Shown here piece after piece: positions 23,337-33,975 of a stretch of DNA of 64,000 bases. The notes beneath the pieces were generated by a model that was not told where the DNA came from, did no database searches, and was given only the letters and a program-made list of their open reading frames with translations. Numbering within the stretch: the first letter of the stretch is position 1; the number at the start of each line of letters is the position of its first letter. The stretch is from assembly GCA_963575745.1 (NCBI GenBank), contig CAUYUJ010000724.1:1-64000 (forward strand), given 5' to 3'. Position numbers and translations under genes: made by a program. Source of the stretch: Prorocentrum cordatum. Its lineage: Eukaryota > Sar > Dinophyceae > Prorocentrales > Prorocentraceae.

Positions 23337-24920
23337 GTTGTTGATGTTGTTGGTGGTGGGTGCTGTTGCTGCTGTTACTGTTTTGGCACCTTACCTACTA
23401 GTCACTTGTCGAGGCTGGACACCCCGAATGCGCCGTCGCGCTCCCGGCTGCATTTCCCCTGAATATTTGGCTTACGCTACCGCGTTTGGGGGTTCCGCCA
23501 GAGCCGGCCCCCAACAACCGCAACGCTTAGGCTCGAGATTTCATCATCCTTTCTCGCTCAGGGCTGGGGCTCTTGCTCGCCCCCCAAAGCCGCCTTTACA
23601 ACAGCATCGGCGCTCCCGCTCGATACTCCCATGCTCTTTACCCTCAGGACCGGCGTTCCCGCCTGAGGACCCCCTACAAACAACGACGCTCCCGCTCGAT
23701 ACCTCCCCCGCTTTTGCTCGAGACTCCCAGGAGGCCCTGAGGGAACTTCCGACCGATCTTCCCCCAGATCTCCTCCCTGCTGGTCCAGGGCGTCTCTTGT
23801 TTTGTTTCATGCCGCGTCGCGGGTCTGGTTCTTGTTCTGAAAATTCATAGTTTTGTTCTCTGCCTCGCTTCGGGGCTGCGATCTCTACGCGACAACTTAG
23901 AATTCAAATTTCCTTGTATTCATTTTTACTAAGTAATGATTTTTGCTGGCCACCCCGAAAGCGCTCCCGCGCCTGCTCCTCGCGCTCCGCGCCTGCTCCG
24001 CGCGACCTCGCTGTCTCTCGCGTCCTGGGGCGTGGAGTCGCCGCCGCCGCCGTCGCCGCCGTCGCCGCTGTCGCCGTCGTCTTCGTCGTCGTCGTCGTCG
24101 TCTTCGGCGTCGTCTTCGTCGTCGTTGGCGTCGCTTAACATTAAAAGATTGCTGACACCCTGAATGCGCTCTCGCGCCTACTCCGCACGACCTCGCTCTC
24201 GCTCGTGTCATGCGGCGTGGCGTTGTCGGCGTCGTAGCCACCGCCGGCGCCGCCGCCATCGCCGTCGTCGTCGTCGACGTCGACATCGTCGTCGTCATCG
24301 TCGTCGCCGTCGTCGTCATCGTCTTCGTCGTGCTCTGGGGGTCGTCGGGGGCCTCCTGGAACTTCTAGACAAGTACAGGGAGGATGAGGAGGAGGATGAC
24401 GACGACGACGAGCGCCGGCGCCATCAGAAAGCGGCCGACGTCAAAGCGGCCCCCGGAAAGTTGTCGGAATCCTAGGGGCCTAAACTCTGAAGTTTCTCTC
24501 ACAGGCTTTGGGGGCGTTCCACGGGGTTTTCCCAGAGGTTGTGAGGCCTTTCCCTGAGGTTTCCGGTCACTCATGCGTCGTGATACCCAGAAGCAAGACC
24601 TGAGCAGGGGGGATTGCGAAGGCGATGTGCCATCCGGGCTGGAGATGTCGAGATGCCCCAGAAGAGGTGCTGTCAAGACCCCTCGGGCGGGAGATCAGGG
24701 AGAGGGAACATCGGACCCCCGTGTGCAAGATCAATCCCCCATGAGGGGGGGAGCTATCATGATGGATGCATGCGGCATATAAAAACATGGAGTGTTCGGG
24801 TACACAATTGTTGTTGTTGGTGTTGTTGATGCTGGTATGATTGGTGTTGTTGTTGGTGTTGTTGTTGGTGTTGGTGTTTGTGTTGTTGTTGTTGTTGCTG
24901 TTGTTGTTACTGTTGTTGAA
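23291..24920. other. Spacer with GTT and GTC/GCC tracts, no gene
   Basis: GTT-type tracts lie at about 23300-23380 and 24810-24920. GCC/GTC tracts lie at about 24030-24135 and 24235-24335. CGCTCCCGCTCGA-type words recur between 23545 and 23720. No coding sequence is recognised. Confidence 0.55.
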
Positions 24921-25966
24921 CTCTCATTCTGAAGAATATTATTGTTGATCCCCCCCGTCCGGTGCACATTGTTTTTTTCGATTGATGTGCCCTTCCCAGG
25001 GCTCGCACCCTGTTTTTTTATCAGGGAAAGTCTTGAGGGTCAAACTGTGTCGTTGGCCGCCGGTTTACAACAACAACGGCTCCCGCCTGAGAATTCCTTA
25101 CAATTTGGCCAGGACCCCCGCTCCCGCCCGAGACTTCCTCGCGTTTTATTCGGGAATCGCGCTCTCGCTTGGGACTTCCTTAGAATGTATTCTCCCGGCG
25201 CTCTGGAGTCGCGCTCTCGCTGGAGACTTGCTTGCAATTTCCTGACAAATAGCGCCCTTGCGTTGGAATCTTCTGCAATTTACTCAAGCGCCGCGCTCCC
25301 GACACCCAGGCACCCAGGAGTCGCGCTCACGCTTAGGACTCCCTCACAGATTACATAGGAATCGGGATCTCGCTGCCTTTCGTGGACCCGTTGCAGCCCT
25401 TCGTGGCCCCCTCGCTTTGTTCCGTGGCCCCGTTGCAGATCCTCGTGGCCTCCTCGCTGCCCTTCGTGGCCCCGTTGCAGATCCTCGTGGCCTCCTCGAT
25501 GCCCTTCGTGGCCCCGTTGCAGTCCTTCGTGGCTCCCTCGCTTTGTTTCGTGGCCCCGTTGCAGCCCTCCGTGGCCCCCTCACTGCCCTTCGTGAAGGGC
25601 CCCATTGCAGCCCTTCGTGGCCCCCTCGCTGCCCTTCGTGGCCCCGTTGCATCCCTTCGTGGCCCCCTCGCTTTGTTTCGTGGCCCCATATATGTATGCC
25701 CTTCGTGGCCCCCGCTCGTTCGCGCCCGTGGTGGCCCCATATGCATCTGTCCTACGTGGCCCAGTTGCTACCCTCAGTGGCCCCGTCGTTGCCTTCTGTG
25801 GCCCCGCATTATCTGCCCTTCGTGACCCCCGCTCGTTCGCGCTCTTCGTGGCCCCATACGCATTCCCTTCGTGTCCCCGCTGTTGCCCTTCGTGGCCTAC
25901 TTCGTGTCCTTGTGGCCCTGCTGTCGTTCTCTTTCGCTCTGGCTTTCGCTCGTCGCTGTCACCGTT

Positions 25967-26013
<47 letters not shown>

Positions 26014-26262
26014 GGTCGGTCCCCTGTCCGTCCCTCTTGGGGTCGGGTCGACGGTCCGCGGCCGCCCCGCCGATCAGCGCTGCCGCTGGCCAGGCCGACG
26101 GTCCGCGGCCGCCCCGCCGCTTGCCGGGGCCTGGCCTGCAGGGAAGACAGGTATACCCCCCACAAGGGGGTCGATCGAAGACGAAGAGGTCGGGTATCGA
26201 GGGTTTGGAAAATAGGCGTTATTGGACACTCGAGCAGAAAAGGGCGAACAGTGTTAAACTGA
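24921..26262 (+). repeat. Large duplication, copy 2 (pair with 22313-23290)
   Basis: Collinear with copy 1 but longer. The CTTCGTGGCCCC series is expanded between about 25375 and 25735 into a local array with CGTTGCAG spacers. The (GTC)n tract is at 25963-26012, and the GTCCGCGGCCGCCCCG doublet and the CTCGAGCA..AAGGGCGAACAGT end are retained. Confidence 0.9.
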
Positions 26263-26275
26263 TTGTTGTTGTTGT

Positions 26276-26310
<35 letters not shown>

Positions 26311-26321
26311 TTGTTGTTGTT

Positions 26322-26859
26322 GAACATTATTAATTCTAAAGAATAATTATTGTTGGGACCCCTGGTGCACGGCCCCCCTGCGCCGCCTAGGCCGCAGCTA
26401 CATTTTCATCATTTTCGTGAGGAAGCCTCAGGTAATTCGATGTCATCAAGATCCGGTTGTTTTGTTGTAATCCGTTTTCCCTTGCAAAAAACACTATAAA
26501 ATGACATTTCTTGTTCTAATATAATCAAATTTCAAGAATCCCTTGCAAAAAATAAGGTAAAGTGGACATTCGCGCGCGCAAGACGAAATCCTTCCAAAAG
26601 CTTAGTGTTCGGAGCGATTTTAACATAAAAACATCAAAAAACCAATGGTTTTTCAACAAAAAAATGTCAAAATCTCATCCCGCGCGCTCTTGCGGATTCG
26701 TAGGAAACCCAACACTTTTTAAACATTTCTGTCAAACGGGCTTTTGCGAGCAACTTTTTCGAACTTCTGCAACAACGGTTGCGCACCTGCCAGGGCCATC
26801 ATCCCTGTCAAATAATACCATGCGGGACACATTCGTTTTTTCTTCGCGCGCGCACGCCG
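26322..26859 (+). repeat. Recent 538 bp direct duplication, copy 1
   Basis: This 538-bp block is near-identical to 27240-27777 at a constant offset of 918 bp, with only scattered substitutions. A second block, 26887-27060, matches 27978-28151 at a constant offset of 1091 bp. Each unit starts right after a GTT tract. The unit contains GCTACATTTTCATCATTTTC and a short plus-strand frame of 118 codons that I do not recognise. Confidence 0.93.
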
Positions 26860-27081
26860 TCGTCGTCGGCCGCGGGGCCCTGAATAGTAGCCACGGTCGT
26901 CCGCATGCCACGAAGTGAAGTGTCCGAACGTCATAGGGCGGGAAGCTGGGTGTGGGTGGTGGCGAAGAGTCGTTTGGAAATTTGGTAGAGCTTGAACCGG
27001 CCCCCCCACAAAGTGGGGGTATTGCCCGCCTCCTATGAAAACCCTGGCACTGGTGAGAACGGAGTGTCCCCACGTGCTAGT

Positions 27082-27082
27082 A

Positions 27083-27139
<57 letters not shown>

Positions 27140-27193
27140 CGTGGTGGCGGTGGTGGTGGTGTTGGTTTGATGTTGTGGTTGTTGTTGATGTTG

Positions 27194-27239
<46 letters not shown>
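27082..27239. repeat. (GTT)n microsatellites between duplication units
   Basis: Two GTT tracts of about 57 bp each are split by a GGTGGCGGTGGTGG interruption. The same repeat class separates the other units of the cluster. Confidence 0.95.
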
Positions 27240-27777
27240 GAACATTATTAATTCTAAAGAATAATTATTGTTGGGGCCCCTGGTGCACGGCCCCCCTGCG
27301 CCGCCTAGGCCGCAGCTACATTTTCATCATTTTCGTGAGGAAGCCTCAGGTAATTCGATGTGATCAAGATCCGGTTGTTTTGTTCCCCCCCGCTTTCCCT
27401 TGCAAAAAACACTATAAAATGACATTTCTTGTTCTAATATAATCAAATTTCAAGAATCCCTTGCAAAAAATAAGGTAAAGTGGACATTCGCGCGCGCAAG
27501 ACGAAATCCTTCCAAAAGCTTAGTGTTCGGAGCGATTTTAACATAAAAACATCAAAAAACCAATGGTTTTTCAACAAAAAAATGTCAAAATCTCATCCCG
27601 CGCGCTCTTGCGGATTCGTAGGAAAACCAACACTTTTTAAACATTTCTGTCAAACGGGCTTTTGCGAGCAACTTTTTCGAACTTCTGCGACAACGGTTGC
27701 GCACCTGCCAGGGCCATCATCCCTGTCAAATAATACCATGCGGGACACATTGGTTTTTTCTTCGCGCGCGCACGCCG
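27240..27777 (+). repeat. Recent 538 bp direct duplication, copy 2
   Basis: Partner of 26322-26859. The clearest difference is a C-rich patch near 27385 in place of GTAATCCG. The homology ends at CGCGCGCACGCCG in both copies. The linked second block continues at 27978-28151. Confidence 0.93.
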
Positions 27778-27876
27778 AAATCTCCAAAGATGTGATCAAC
27801 TATCTTGTGAGTACGTATCATGTGTATCATGTGTATCATGTACCATATGCATCATATGCAACAGATGTTCTGTGGA

Positions 27877-27960
27877 AGGCTTAACAACTTCTGTGGGTTA
27901 ACAAGGCTTAACAACTTCTGTGGGTGTACGAACGTAGGCTTAACAACTTCTGTGGGTGTG
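27877..27960. repeat. GGCTTAACAACTTCTGTGGG tandem repeat, 3 units
   Basis: Three copies of GGCTTAACAACTTCTGTGGG with spacers of 8-15 bp. They lie in the only segment that separates the two homology blocks in the second unit, so they were gained after duplication or lost from the first unit. Confidence 0.88.
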
Positions 27961-28170
27961 TACTCCACGCCAGTGTAGTAGCCACGGTCGTCCGCAGGCC
28001 ACGAAGTGAAGTGTCCGAACGTCATAGGGCGGGAAGCTGGGTGTGGGTGGTGGCGAAGAGTCGTGTGGATATTTGGTAGAGCTTGCACTGCCCCCCCACA
28101 AAGTGGGGGTATTGGCTGGCGTCGCATGAAAACCCTGGCACTGGTGAGAACACTGAGCGTTCGGGTAAAG

Positions 28171-28172
28171 TG

Positions 28173-28208
<36 letters not shown>

Positions 28209-28290
28209 GGTGTTGTTGTTGTTGTTGTGGTGGTTGTTGTTGGTGTTGTTGCTGTTTTGTGTGTGTGTGTGCGTGTGTGTCTGTGTGTGT
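28171..28290. repeat. GTT and GT microsatellites
   Basis: A GTT tract to about 28255 is followed by a GT dinucleotide tract with GC and CT interruptions. Confidence 0.93.
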
Positions 28291-28555
28291 GCGCGTGGGG
28301 GTTATGGGTCACTTTCGACTGGGGCGACGACGATGATGCATCATATCCTGAGCGTCCCGGGGCGCCCCCAGAAAGTTCTGGAGCACTCCAGGAAGGCCGC
28401 GGCGCCTGAGGCATCACGCAGAACCGCCAGATTTCCGAGATGTTCGATTTATCTTGACCCGGATTTATCCTCGTCCTGGCCCCGTCTCACATTTTTCCAA
28501 CAACTACCATAGGTAGGGTGGGGCATAAGGGAGGATGGGGAGGTGTTCCTTTTCC

Positions 28556-28725
28556 TCGTTCTTCTCCTCCTCCCCTTCCTCCTCTTCCTCCTCGTCCTCC
28601 TCGTGCTCCTCCGTTTCCTCCTCCGTCGCCTCCTCCGTCCCGCCTCCTCCTCCTTCTCCGCCGCCTACTCTTCGCCCTCCTCCTCCTCCTCCTCCTCCTC
28701 CTCCTCCTCCTCCTCCTCTTTAAGT
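28556..28725. repeat. (CCT)n microsatellite
   Basis: CCT/TCC triplets with TTC and GCC interruptions, pure at the right end. Confidence 0.94.
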
Positions 28726-29160
28726 GGGGCGAACGGCCGGCAGCTCTGTGAGTCTCCTGTTCCGCGGGAGTGGGGGGGGGGGGCTGCGTGGCGCCCCCGG
28801 GCGGCGTCCGTCAGCTGCGCCTCGTCCAGGGCCCTCCAGGGATCCCTTTGCGGTGCCGTCGCCCAGGGGCTGCTCCCGTTGACGGCGGGGGGGTCTTCGC
28901 GGGAGCTGCCCGGACTTCGCGGCAGTGCCGGGCCGGCCTCGGCAGGCGGCCACGGCCCCGGGTCTCCAGGCTGTCCCCAGAGAGGTCGGGAGGCCTGCGG
29001 AGGCGCCACAGGGCCAGCATCGACGAAGCGCGCTCGCATCAGTTGCTCGATGCTCGCTCCTGAGCGTCCGAGGTGAAGAACCACAAGATGCAGGGGGAGT
29101 TCGGCGCCAAGAAGTTCATCAAGGACCGCGCCCGCGGCTTTGCCCGATGCCTGGGGCTCA
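28726..29160. other. GC-rich spacer, no gene
   Basis: Overlapping open frames occur on both strands with no recognisable domain. A short CGCCAAGAAGTTCATCAAGG stretch reads like coding (AKKFIKD), but the frame is short and isolated. Confidence 0.4.
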
Positions 29161-29286
29161 GTCGGGCCTGTCCCTCTACAGGAGGAATATTCACAAGTAG
29201 TCTGGCCGATGCATCGGCGATGCATCGCCGTTGTATCGGCGATGCGGCGAGATCCTCCGACCCCATATACTCGGGAGGCCTCTAGG
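29161..29286 (+). mobile_element. Junction of family B left half and family C right half
   Basis: GTCGGGCCTGTCCCTCTACA and AGGAGGAATATTCACAAGTA form a family B left end. After GTCTGGCC the sequence switches to family C arms (GATGCATCGGCGATGCATCG) and ends GATCCTCCGACCCCATAT...GGGAGGCC. The rest of B and the left half of C are absent, which implies nested insertion followed by deletion. Confidence 0.75.
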
Positions 29287-29923
29287 AAAGGAGCTTCTGG
29301 AAAGCTCGACGGCACACGTGTTGGAAAAGTGTCAAGAGTGGCCTTCCAGACACGCTGCAAGTTCCGGCAAAAGACGCTGCGGGCATCCTGCTGGAAGCTG
29401 GAGCGAGCTCCTGGGTTGCCCTGCGGTGCCGGCTGCTAATGTCAGAGCTTAGCTCTACAAGGAGCTGTCCGGGCATTCGACAACTCAGGGCATCGCTTGT
29501 CTGGGCAAGCGTGTTGGCGCCGGCGGATAGGTCGGCGGACTCCCGCCACAGATATCAGGGGCAACGCCAGGAGGGGGATACGATCAGGGGGGGCGACTTT
29601 CTCGGGATCGAGGTTCGAGGTCTCGGTATTTCAGCTGGTTCAGCCTTGGGATGGCTTCCAGCAGCCGTGCCTCGCCGAGAGCGTTCCGGGGGTGCCCGAT
29701 GGGGACCTCGTAGCCCGCCCCGCCCAGGAGCGCGAGGATCTGCCGTCGGGGGCCTATCGCCGATATGTCGGCGATCTCGGCGATTCAAGCTCGACGGTTC
29801 CAGCGAAGGAGGAGGAGGAGGAGGATGAGGAGGAGAAGGAGGAGCAGGAGCAGGAGCAGGAGGAGGGGCCCTCCCCCCCTGAGCCGGCCCCCTCCCCGGT
29901 CATTCCCCTGGAACGTAACTTGC
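29287..29923. other. Spacer with a GGA tract, no gene
   Basis: Unique GC-rich DNA with a GGA/GCA tract at about 29808-29865. No confident coding sequence. Confidence 0.45.
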
Positions 29924-30122
29924 AGTAGGCTCGCGTCGTGTCGACCCGCGGCGACCCCGCCGCCGGCCTTGAACGTTGAAGGCCGCCGGGGCGACCCAGA
30001 ATGGGTCGATGCTGAACGACCTGACGGTTCCGAAACGGCAGGTCGTGCAAGGTGGAACGACCCCCGCGGTGTCAGGAATCCGCGCCGGGGTCGGCACGAC
30101 GCGAACCCGCGGCAGGAAATAC
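29924..30122 (+). mobile_element. Family D TIR element, copy D1
   Basis: The left side reads GCAGTAGGCTCGCGTCGTGT followed by CGACCCGCGGCGACCCC. The right side reads GGGGTCGGCACGACGCGAAC followed by CCGCGGCAGG. The interior has paired TTGAACGTTGAAGGCCGCC and GACCCAGAATGGGTCGATG words. The termini are more decayed than in D2 and D3. Confidence 0.78.
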
Positions 30123-30184
30123 GGTGGTCGGCATTCCAGGGCATCTCGCCGACGTCGCCCAGCTTCGTACGGGACTGGGACGAA

Positions 30185-30382
30185 GTCGGGCCTGTCCCCC
30201 TACAGGGGGATTTTCGACGAAAAATAAAAAGTACCCCCAAAATAATCAAAAAATAATCCAAAATAGTCTGGGGGACGTTTTTTTTTTTTTTTTTTTTTGG
30301 GGGGGGGGGGGCATTTTTGGAGTACTGTTGGGGTATTTTAATTTTTCGTCGAAAATCCCCCGTGTAGGGGGACATGCCCGAC
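30185..30382 (+). mobile_element. Family B TIR element, copy B4
   Basis: A 198-bp copy: GTCGGGCCTGTCCCCCTACA and GGGGGATTTTCGACGAAAAA on the left, mirrored at the right end as TTTTTCGTCGAAAATCCCCC and ending GGGGGACATGCCCGAC. A T then G homopolymer run (about 30279-30312) fills the centre. CTGGGACGA before and CTAGGACGA 6 nt after suggest a 9-bp target duplication with one change. ATAAG lies just beyond the right TIR. Confidence 0.9.
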
Positions 30383-31053
30383 ATAAGGCTAGGACGAGGG
30401 TAAATCCGTTCATAGCGCTCCAGAACGCTCTCAGAGCGCCCCGGAACGCTCTGAGAAGGCCGCGCGGCGCCCGAGGCATCCTCCAGATCCGCCGGATATC
30501 GGAGATTCTCGATCTACCCTTGCCCGATGCGATCCTCGCCCTGGCTTCGTCTTGCAGCTGGTGTGGGCCCTGGAGGGGCCCCGAGCTCCCTCGCGGTCCC
30601 CGCTCCCGCCTCCTGCGAGCCACGCCTGCTGTCGAGCCGCCGCTCCCCGCGCGCACCCACTAGGCGCGGGCGACTTGCGTGCACCGCACCGCTTCGGCGT
30701 CTCCGGAGGCGTCGCCGATGCTCGGCCCCCAGCAGTGGTACTCTGCAGATGTGTCGGGCCGGGCGAGGGGGTGGGATGGGGAACGGGGGGGGGTACGAAC
30801 TTTGCTGCAGGCAGCTGGTTTCGGCCCCGCCGCCGCGCCCACTCCCCGATACATGGGCGCCTCCCGGTGCGCCGGGAGGTGCCAGGGAAGCCAGCTGCGT
30901 GAGCTGATTCCCTGCCGTACCCTCTGCTGTCCTACCCTGTCGTCCCCACCCCCCGCCAGTGTTTTTTTTCTGCCCTCCGGGCCGGCAGCCTCGCACGGTG
31001 CCGCGTTGGAGCGGGGCCTGACGGGAGTCTGGAAGTCGAGTGCGAAAACGTGG
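30383..31053. other. GC-rich spacer, no gene
   Basis: The segment 30405-30560 carries the words GAACGCTC.GAG.GCGCCC, shared loosely with 28345-28490 and 34165-34225, which suggests an old dispersed repeat. The rest is unique without a recognisable gene. Confidence 0.45.
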
Positions 31054-31209
31054 CATAAGTAGAACTTGCGGAGTTCCGCGCGGAGTTCTTGGATCGGCGC
31101 TGGGCACCCCCTGGCGGCGACTCCAGTGCCGCCAGTGGCGCATTTTTCGCGCCAGGGAGGGGGTTCCAGCGCAGATCCAAGAAGTCCGCGCGGACGTGGA
31201 AAGTTTATG
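31054..31209 (+). mobile_element. Family E TIR element, copy E1
   Basis: The left arm CATAAGTAGAACTTGCGGAG, then CGCGCGGAGTTCTTGGATC, mirrors the right arm GATCCAAGAAGTCCGCGCGG and AAAGTTTATG. The central GGCGGCGACTCCAGTGCCGC foldback is shared with other family E copies. It has no ORF. Confidence 0.82.
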
Positions 31210-31710
31210 TTTACAGTCGAGGCGGATTGGTAGGTCGACCCTGCCAAATCAAGGGTGCTCTTGCTTCCTGAGCTTCGCGACGCACGCTAACGTGGCCCTC
31301 TGAAGCGTCTTGTGTCCGCTCGCGTGCCCTCTCCAGTCAACCCCGACTGTATGCCGCTTTCTCTTCCTCTCATAAGCGGTGCGGTGCACGGGCGTCGCTC
31401 TGTTTGAATCTAGTGATAATTTGTTATTCATTGTTGTGCCGATCGGCTCGGGCCCTCGCACCCCCCCCCTCCCCCCCCTCATGGAGTAGATCTTGACTGT
31501 TTTTGGCATTTTTTTCAGGCAGATGAGGTCCCTCCCCCCATCCGCCGCACTGGCTGCAGGCAGTCGCACTAAGCAGAGATCCGGAGCCAGAACCCCCCCC
31601 CCTCCCCCCTCCCGCCCGCCCAATGTCGCAACGCCGAATCAAAACACGCTCACATACAAAAAAAGCTCCGCCCCCTTGCTTCGAACGGTTCGTGTGCCGT
31701 TTGGCCACAT
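31210..31710. other. Spacer with C runs, no gene
   Basis: Unique sequence with CCCCCCCTCCCCCCC tracts near 31461-31479 and 31588-31606. No coding sequence is recognised. Confidence 0.5.
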
Positions 31711-31892
31711 TACAGGCGGGGCGCTGACGAAGGAACCCTTTTCGTTGGGGAGGGGCTCGGTGTTCCTTGATTGTTTCACAGCTTGCCTCAGGTTTTCCTC
31801 GTGTTTTCGATGGGAAATCGAAGTTTAACTTCTGGAGCAAAAAGGGGCCTCGTTCCTTCTTTAGGGTTCCTTAGGTCAACGCCCCGACTGTA
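31711..31892 (+). mobile_element. Family G TIR element, copy G1
   Basis: A 182-bp copy. The left end TACAGGCGGGGCGCTGACGA and AGGAACCCTT mirrors the right end AGGGTTCCTTAGGTCAACGC and CCCGACTGTA. The interior CTTGCCTCAGGTTTTCCT is shared with 51140-51309. No protein is encoded. Confidence 0.82.
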
Positions 31893-32107
31893 CTTTTCCT
31901 GCCAGCGCGCCCACCTGGACGCAAGGCCTTCTTGCTCGCTGGCTTGGTACACAAAAAAAAACGCCCTCAGCCCTGACGCACGGGGGTGAAGAGCCAGCAG
32001 CAGCCGGCAGCCAAAGGCGCCGCGGCCCCGCCGCGCGCTTGCGGCGGGCGCCCCTGCCGCCGAGGTGCCCTCCAAGACGCGTGTGTCTCGCTGGCCCCTG
32101 GATGCAA

Positions 32108-32260
32108 GTCGGGCACGTCCCCCCACAGGAGGAATATTCAAATTTAGTCATCACGTAGTCTGAGGACCATTTTCTGAGCATGTTCTGAGATGCGTTCGAA
32201 TCTGTTTCGACCATGTTTCATCCTTCTCCCAAGATCCGCCTGTGGGAGGACACGCCCGAC
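32108..32260 (+). mobile_element. Family B TIR element, copy B5
   Basis: A 153-bp copy with ends GTCGGGCACGTCCCCCCACA and TGTGGGAGGACACGCCCGAC. CCCTGGATGCA just before and CCCTAGAGGCA just after match at 9 of 11 positions, compatible with an old target duplication. Its short T-rich centre resembles B1. Confidence 0.87.
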
Positions 32261-32734
32261 CTGACCCTAGAGGCACGAATCATTGGTCCCCCTCGGGCTT
32301 TTGACGTTCCTGGGGCTTTTCCGCCCTCTCCACTTGCTGACAGTCGAACCCAGCCCGAGCAGCACCACCACCCGCTTCAGGACGGCTTCAGGTAATCCCC
32401 CCAGGGGCGCCCAGAGCAGATAGTCCCAAAAAGGCGCCCAGTCGCGCCCGAGTCGCCAGAAAATCAGTCCCAGACACCGGCGGTCGCCTCATGATGGCCA
32501 ACCGCGTTCCCGAGGCGCCCAACGAAGGCTTCCAGACGGCTCAAGTCAACACCCCCCAGACCCTCCAAGACGATCCCCAGACGGCCCCCAAGAGGGCCGC
32601 AAGAGACACAAGTCATTGGATTCCCCATTGTTTTTTAAGTGTTTTTTGGGCAGCCGCCTTTTCAGCTCATTAGGTAGACAACCCACGAAGAATCAGCGAA
32701 AGTTCAAGACCGATCCCAGAGCCTCTGGACCGTG
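32261..32734. other. Spacer, no gene
   Basis: Unique sequence; C-rich words such as CAGACGGC recur weakly. No coding sequence is recognised. Confidence 0.45.
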
Positions 32735-32744
32735 AAAGAGCGCC

Positions 32745-32794
<50 letters not shown>

Positions 32795-33180
32795 GGTATC
32801 GCCGTCGTCGTCGTCGTCCTCCCAAAGGGACGAAATCCGGGAGGAGGAGGAGGAAGAGGGAAGGAGGTTAGGAGGAGGAGGAGGAGGAGGCGAGAGGAGG
32901 AGGAGGAGGAGGAGGAGGAGGAGTAGCAGAGAGTAGGAGGGAGGAGAAGGGAGGAGGCTCCCACGCTGGTGCCCCTGGGTCTTAGGCCGCACAGCAAGCT
33001 TTCACGGCGCCTCCAGGAGACCGTCGAGAGACCCCGCGAGACATCCAAGATGCCGGATCAGGGGCACAGGAGGAGCAGGGGAGGAGGAGGCGAGTGATGA
33101 GGAAAACAGCGGGCGCAGGGGAGCAGGGAAACACAGGGAACAGGAGAGGAGGAGGAGGAGGAGGAAGAGGAGGAGGAGGA
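32735..33180. repeat. GTC and GGA microsatellite block
   Basis: A (GTC)n tract at about 32747-32820 is followed by GGA tracts at 32840-32935 and 33070-33180, with a short unique segment between. Confidence 0.93.
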
Positions 33181-33449
33181 GGACCACAGAGGAGCAAAGA
33201 TGGAGCAGGGAGAGGGACAAGGGAGAGCCACGGAGGAAGCAGAGAAGGAAGGGGAGGAGGAGGAGGAGACGGACCACAGCACCGGCGAGGACCGAGAGGG
33301 ACGAGGATAGGAGAGGGCCGATGCGGACGGAAGCTCCGCAAACCCACATGCGGGGAGATTCGCAGTGCCGCCCAGTACACGAACGAAGATGAGAACCATG
33401 GCCTAGCTGCGACTAGAACCTGTGCGCGCCTCGCGCGCGTGGTTATGCT

Positions 33450-33975
33450 TGAGTATATTATCTAACCTTATATAGATGTATATATACATATAGTATAGTT
33501 ATGCACACGCACCAACACCAGTGCACATACATGTACACACATGTACTCCACAGACAAGTGCACCGACACCTATGCATCTGCACATCTACATGTGTGCATC
33601 ATGTATATGCATTCGCATCTACATGTGTAGATCTACGTTTATAGACGCACGTATATACGTGCATGTACAGCTAACCATGACATCCGTACGCATAACACTC
33701 ACACATCCGACGTGTACATGGACCGATACACGCATACATGTACAATGCCATACGCATGTGTCCAAACATGCATTGGCATATACTGTAATGCTATTTCCAA
33801 CTCAAGCACACGCACGTAATCACATGCGCATGCATATGCACATACACACATATACATTCACTTTTCCATATACATGCACATAGACACATGCACATACGCA
33901 CGTCTACAACGACACACACACACACACATCGAGTCTTGGCAAGTGTGTATATATGTATATATATATACACAGTCA
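33450..33975. repeat. Imperfect CA/TA-rich purine-pyrimidine stretch
   Basis: About 500 bp of ACATGCACATAC-like alternating purine-pyrimidine DNA with short (CA)n and (TA)n cores. No unit is regular enough to call tandem. It could adopt Z-form. Confidence 0.8.

Noticed and set aside
28726-29160. Short coding-like stretch reading MQGEFGAKKFIKDRARGFARC
   Set aside because: It is an isolated short frame ending in a family B element, without a partner exon or recognisable family.
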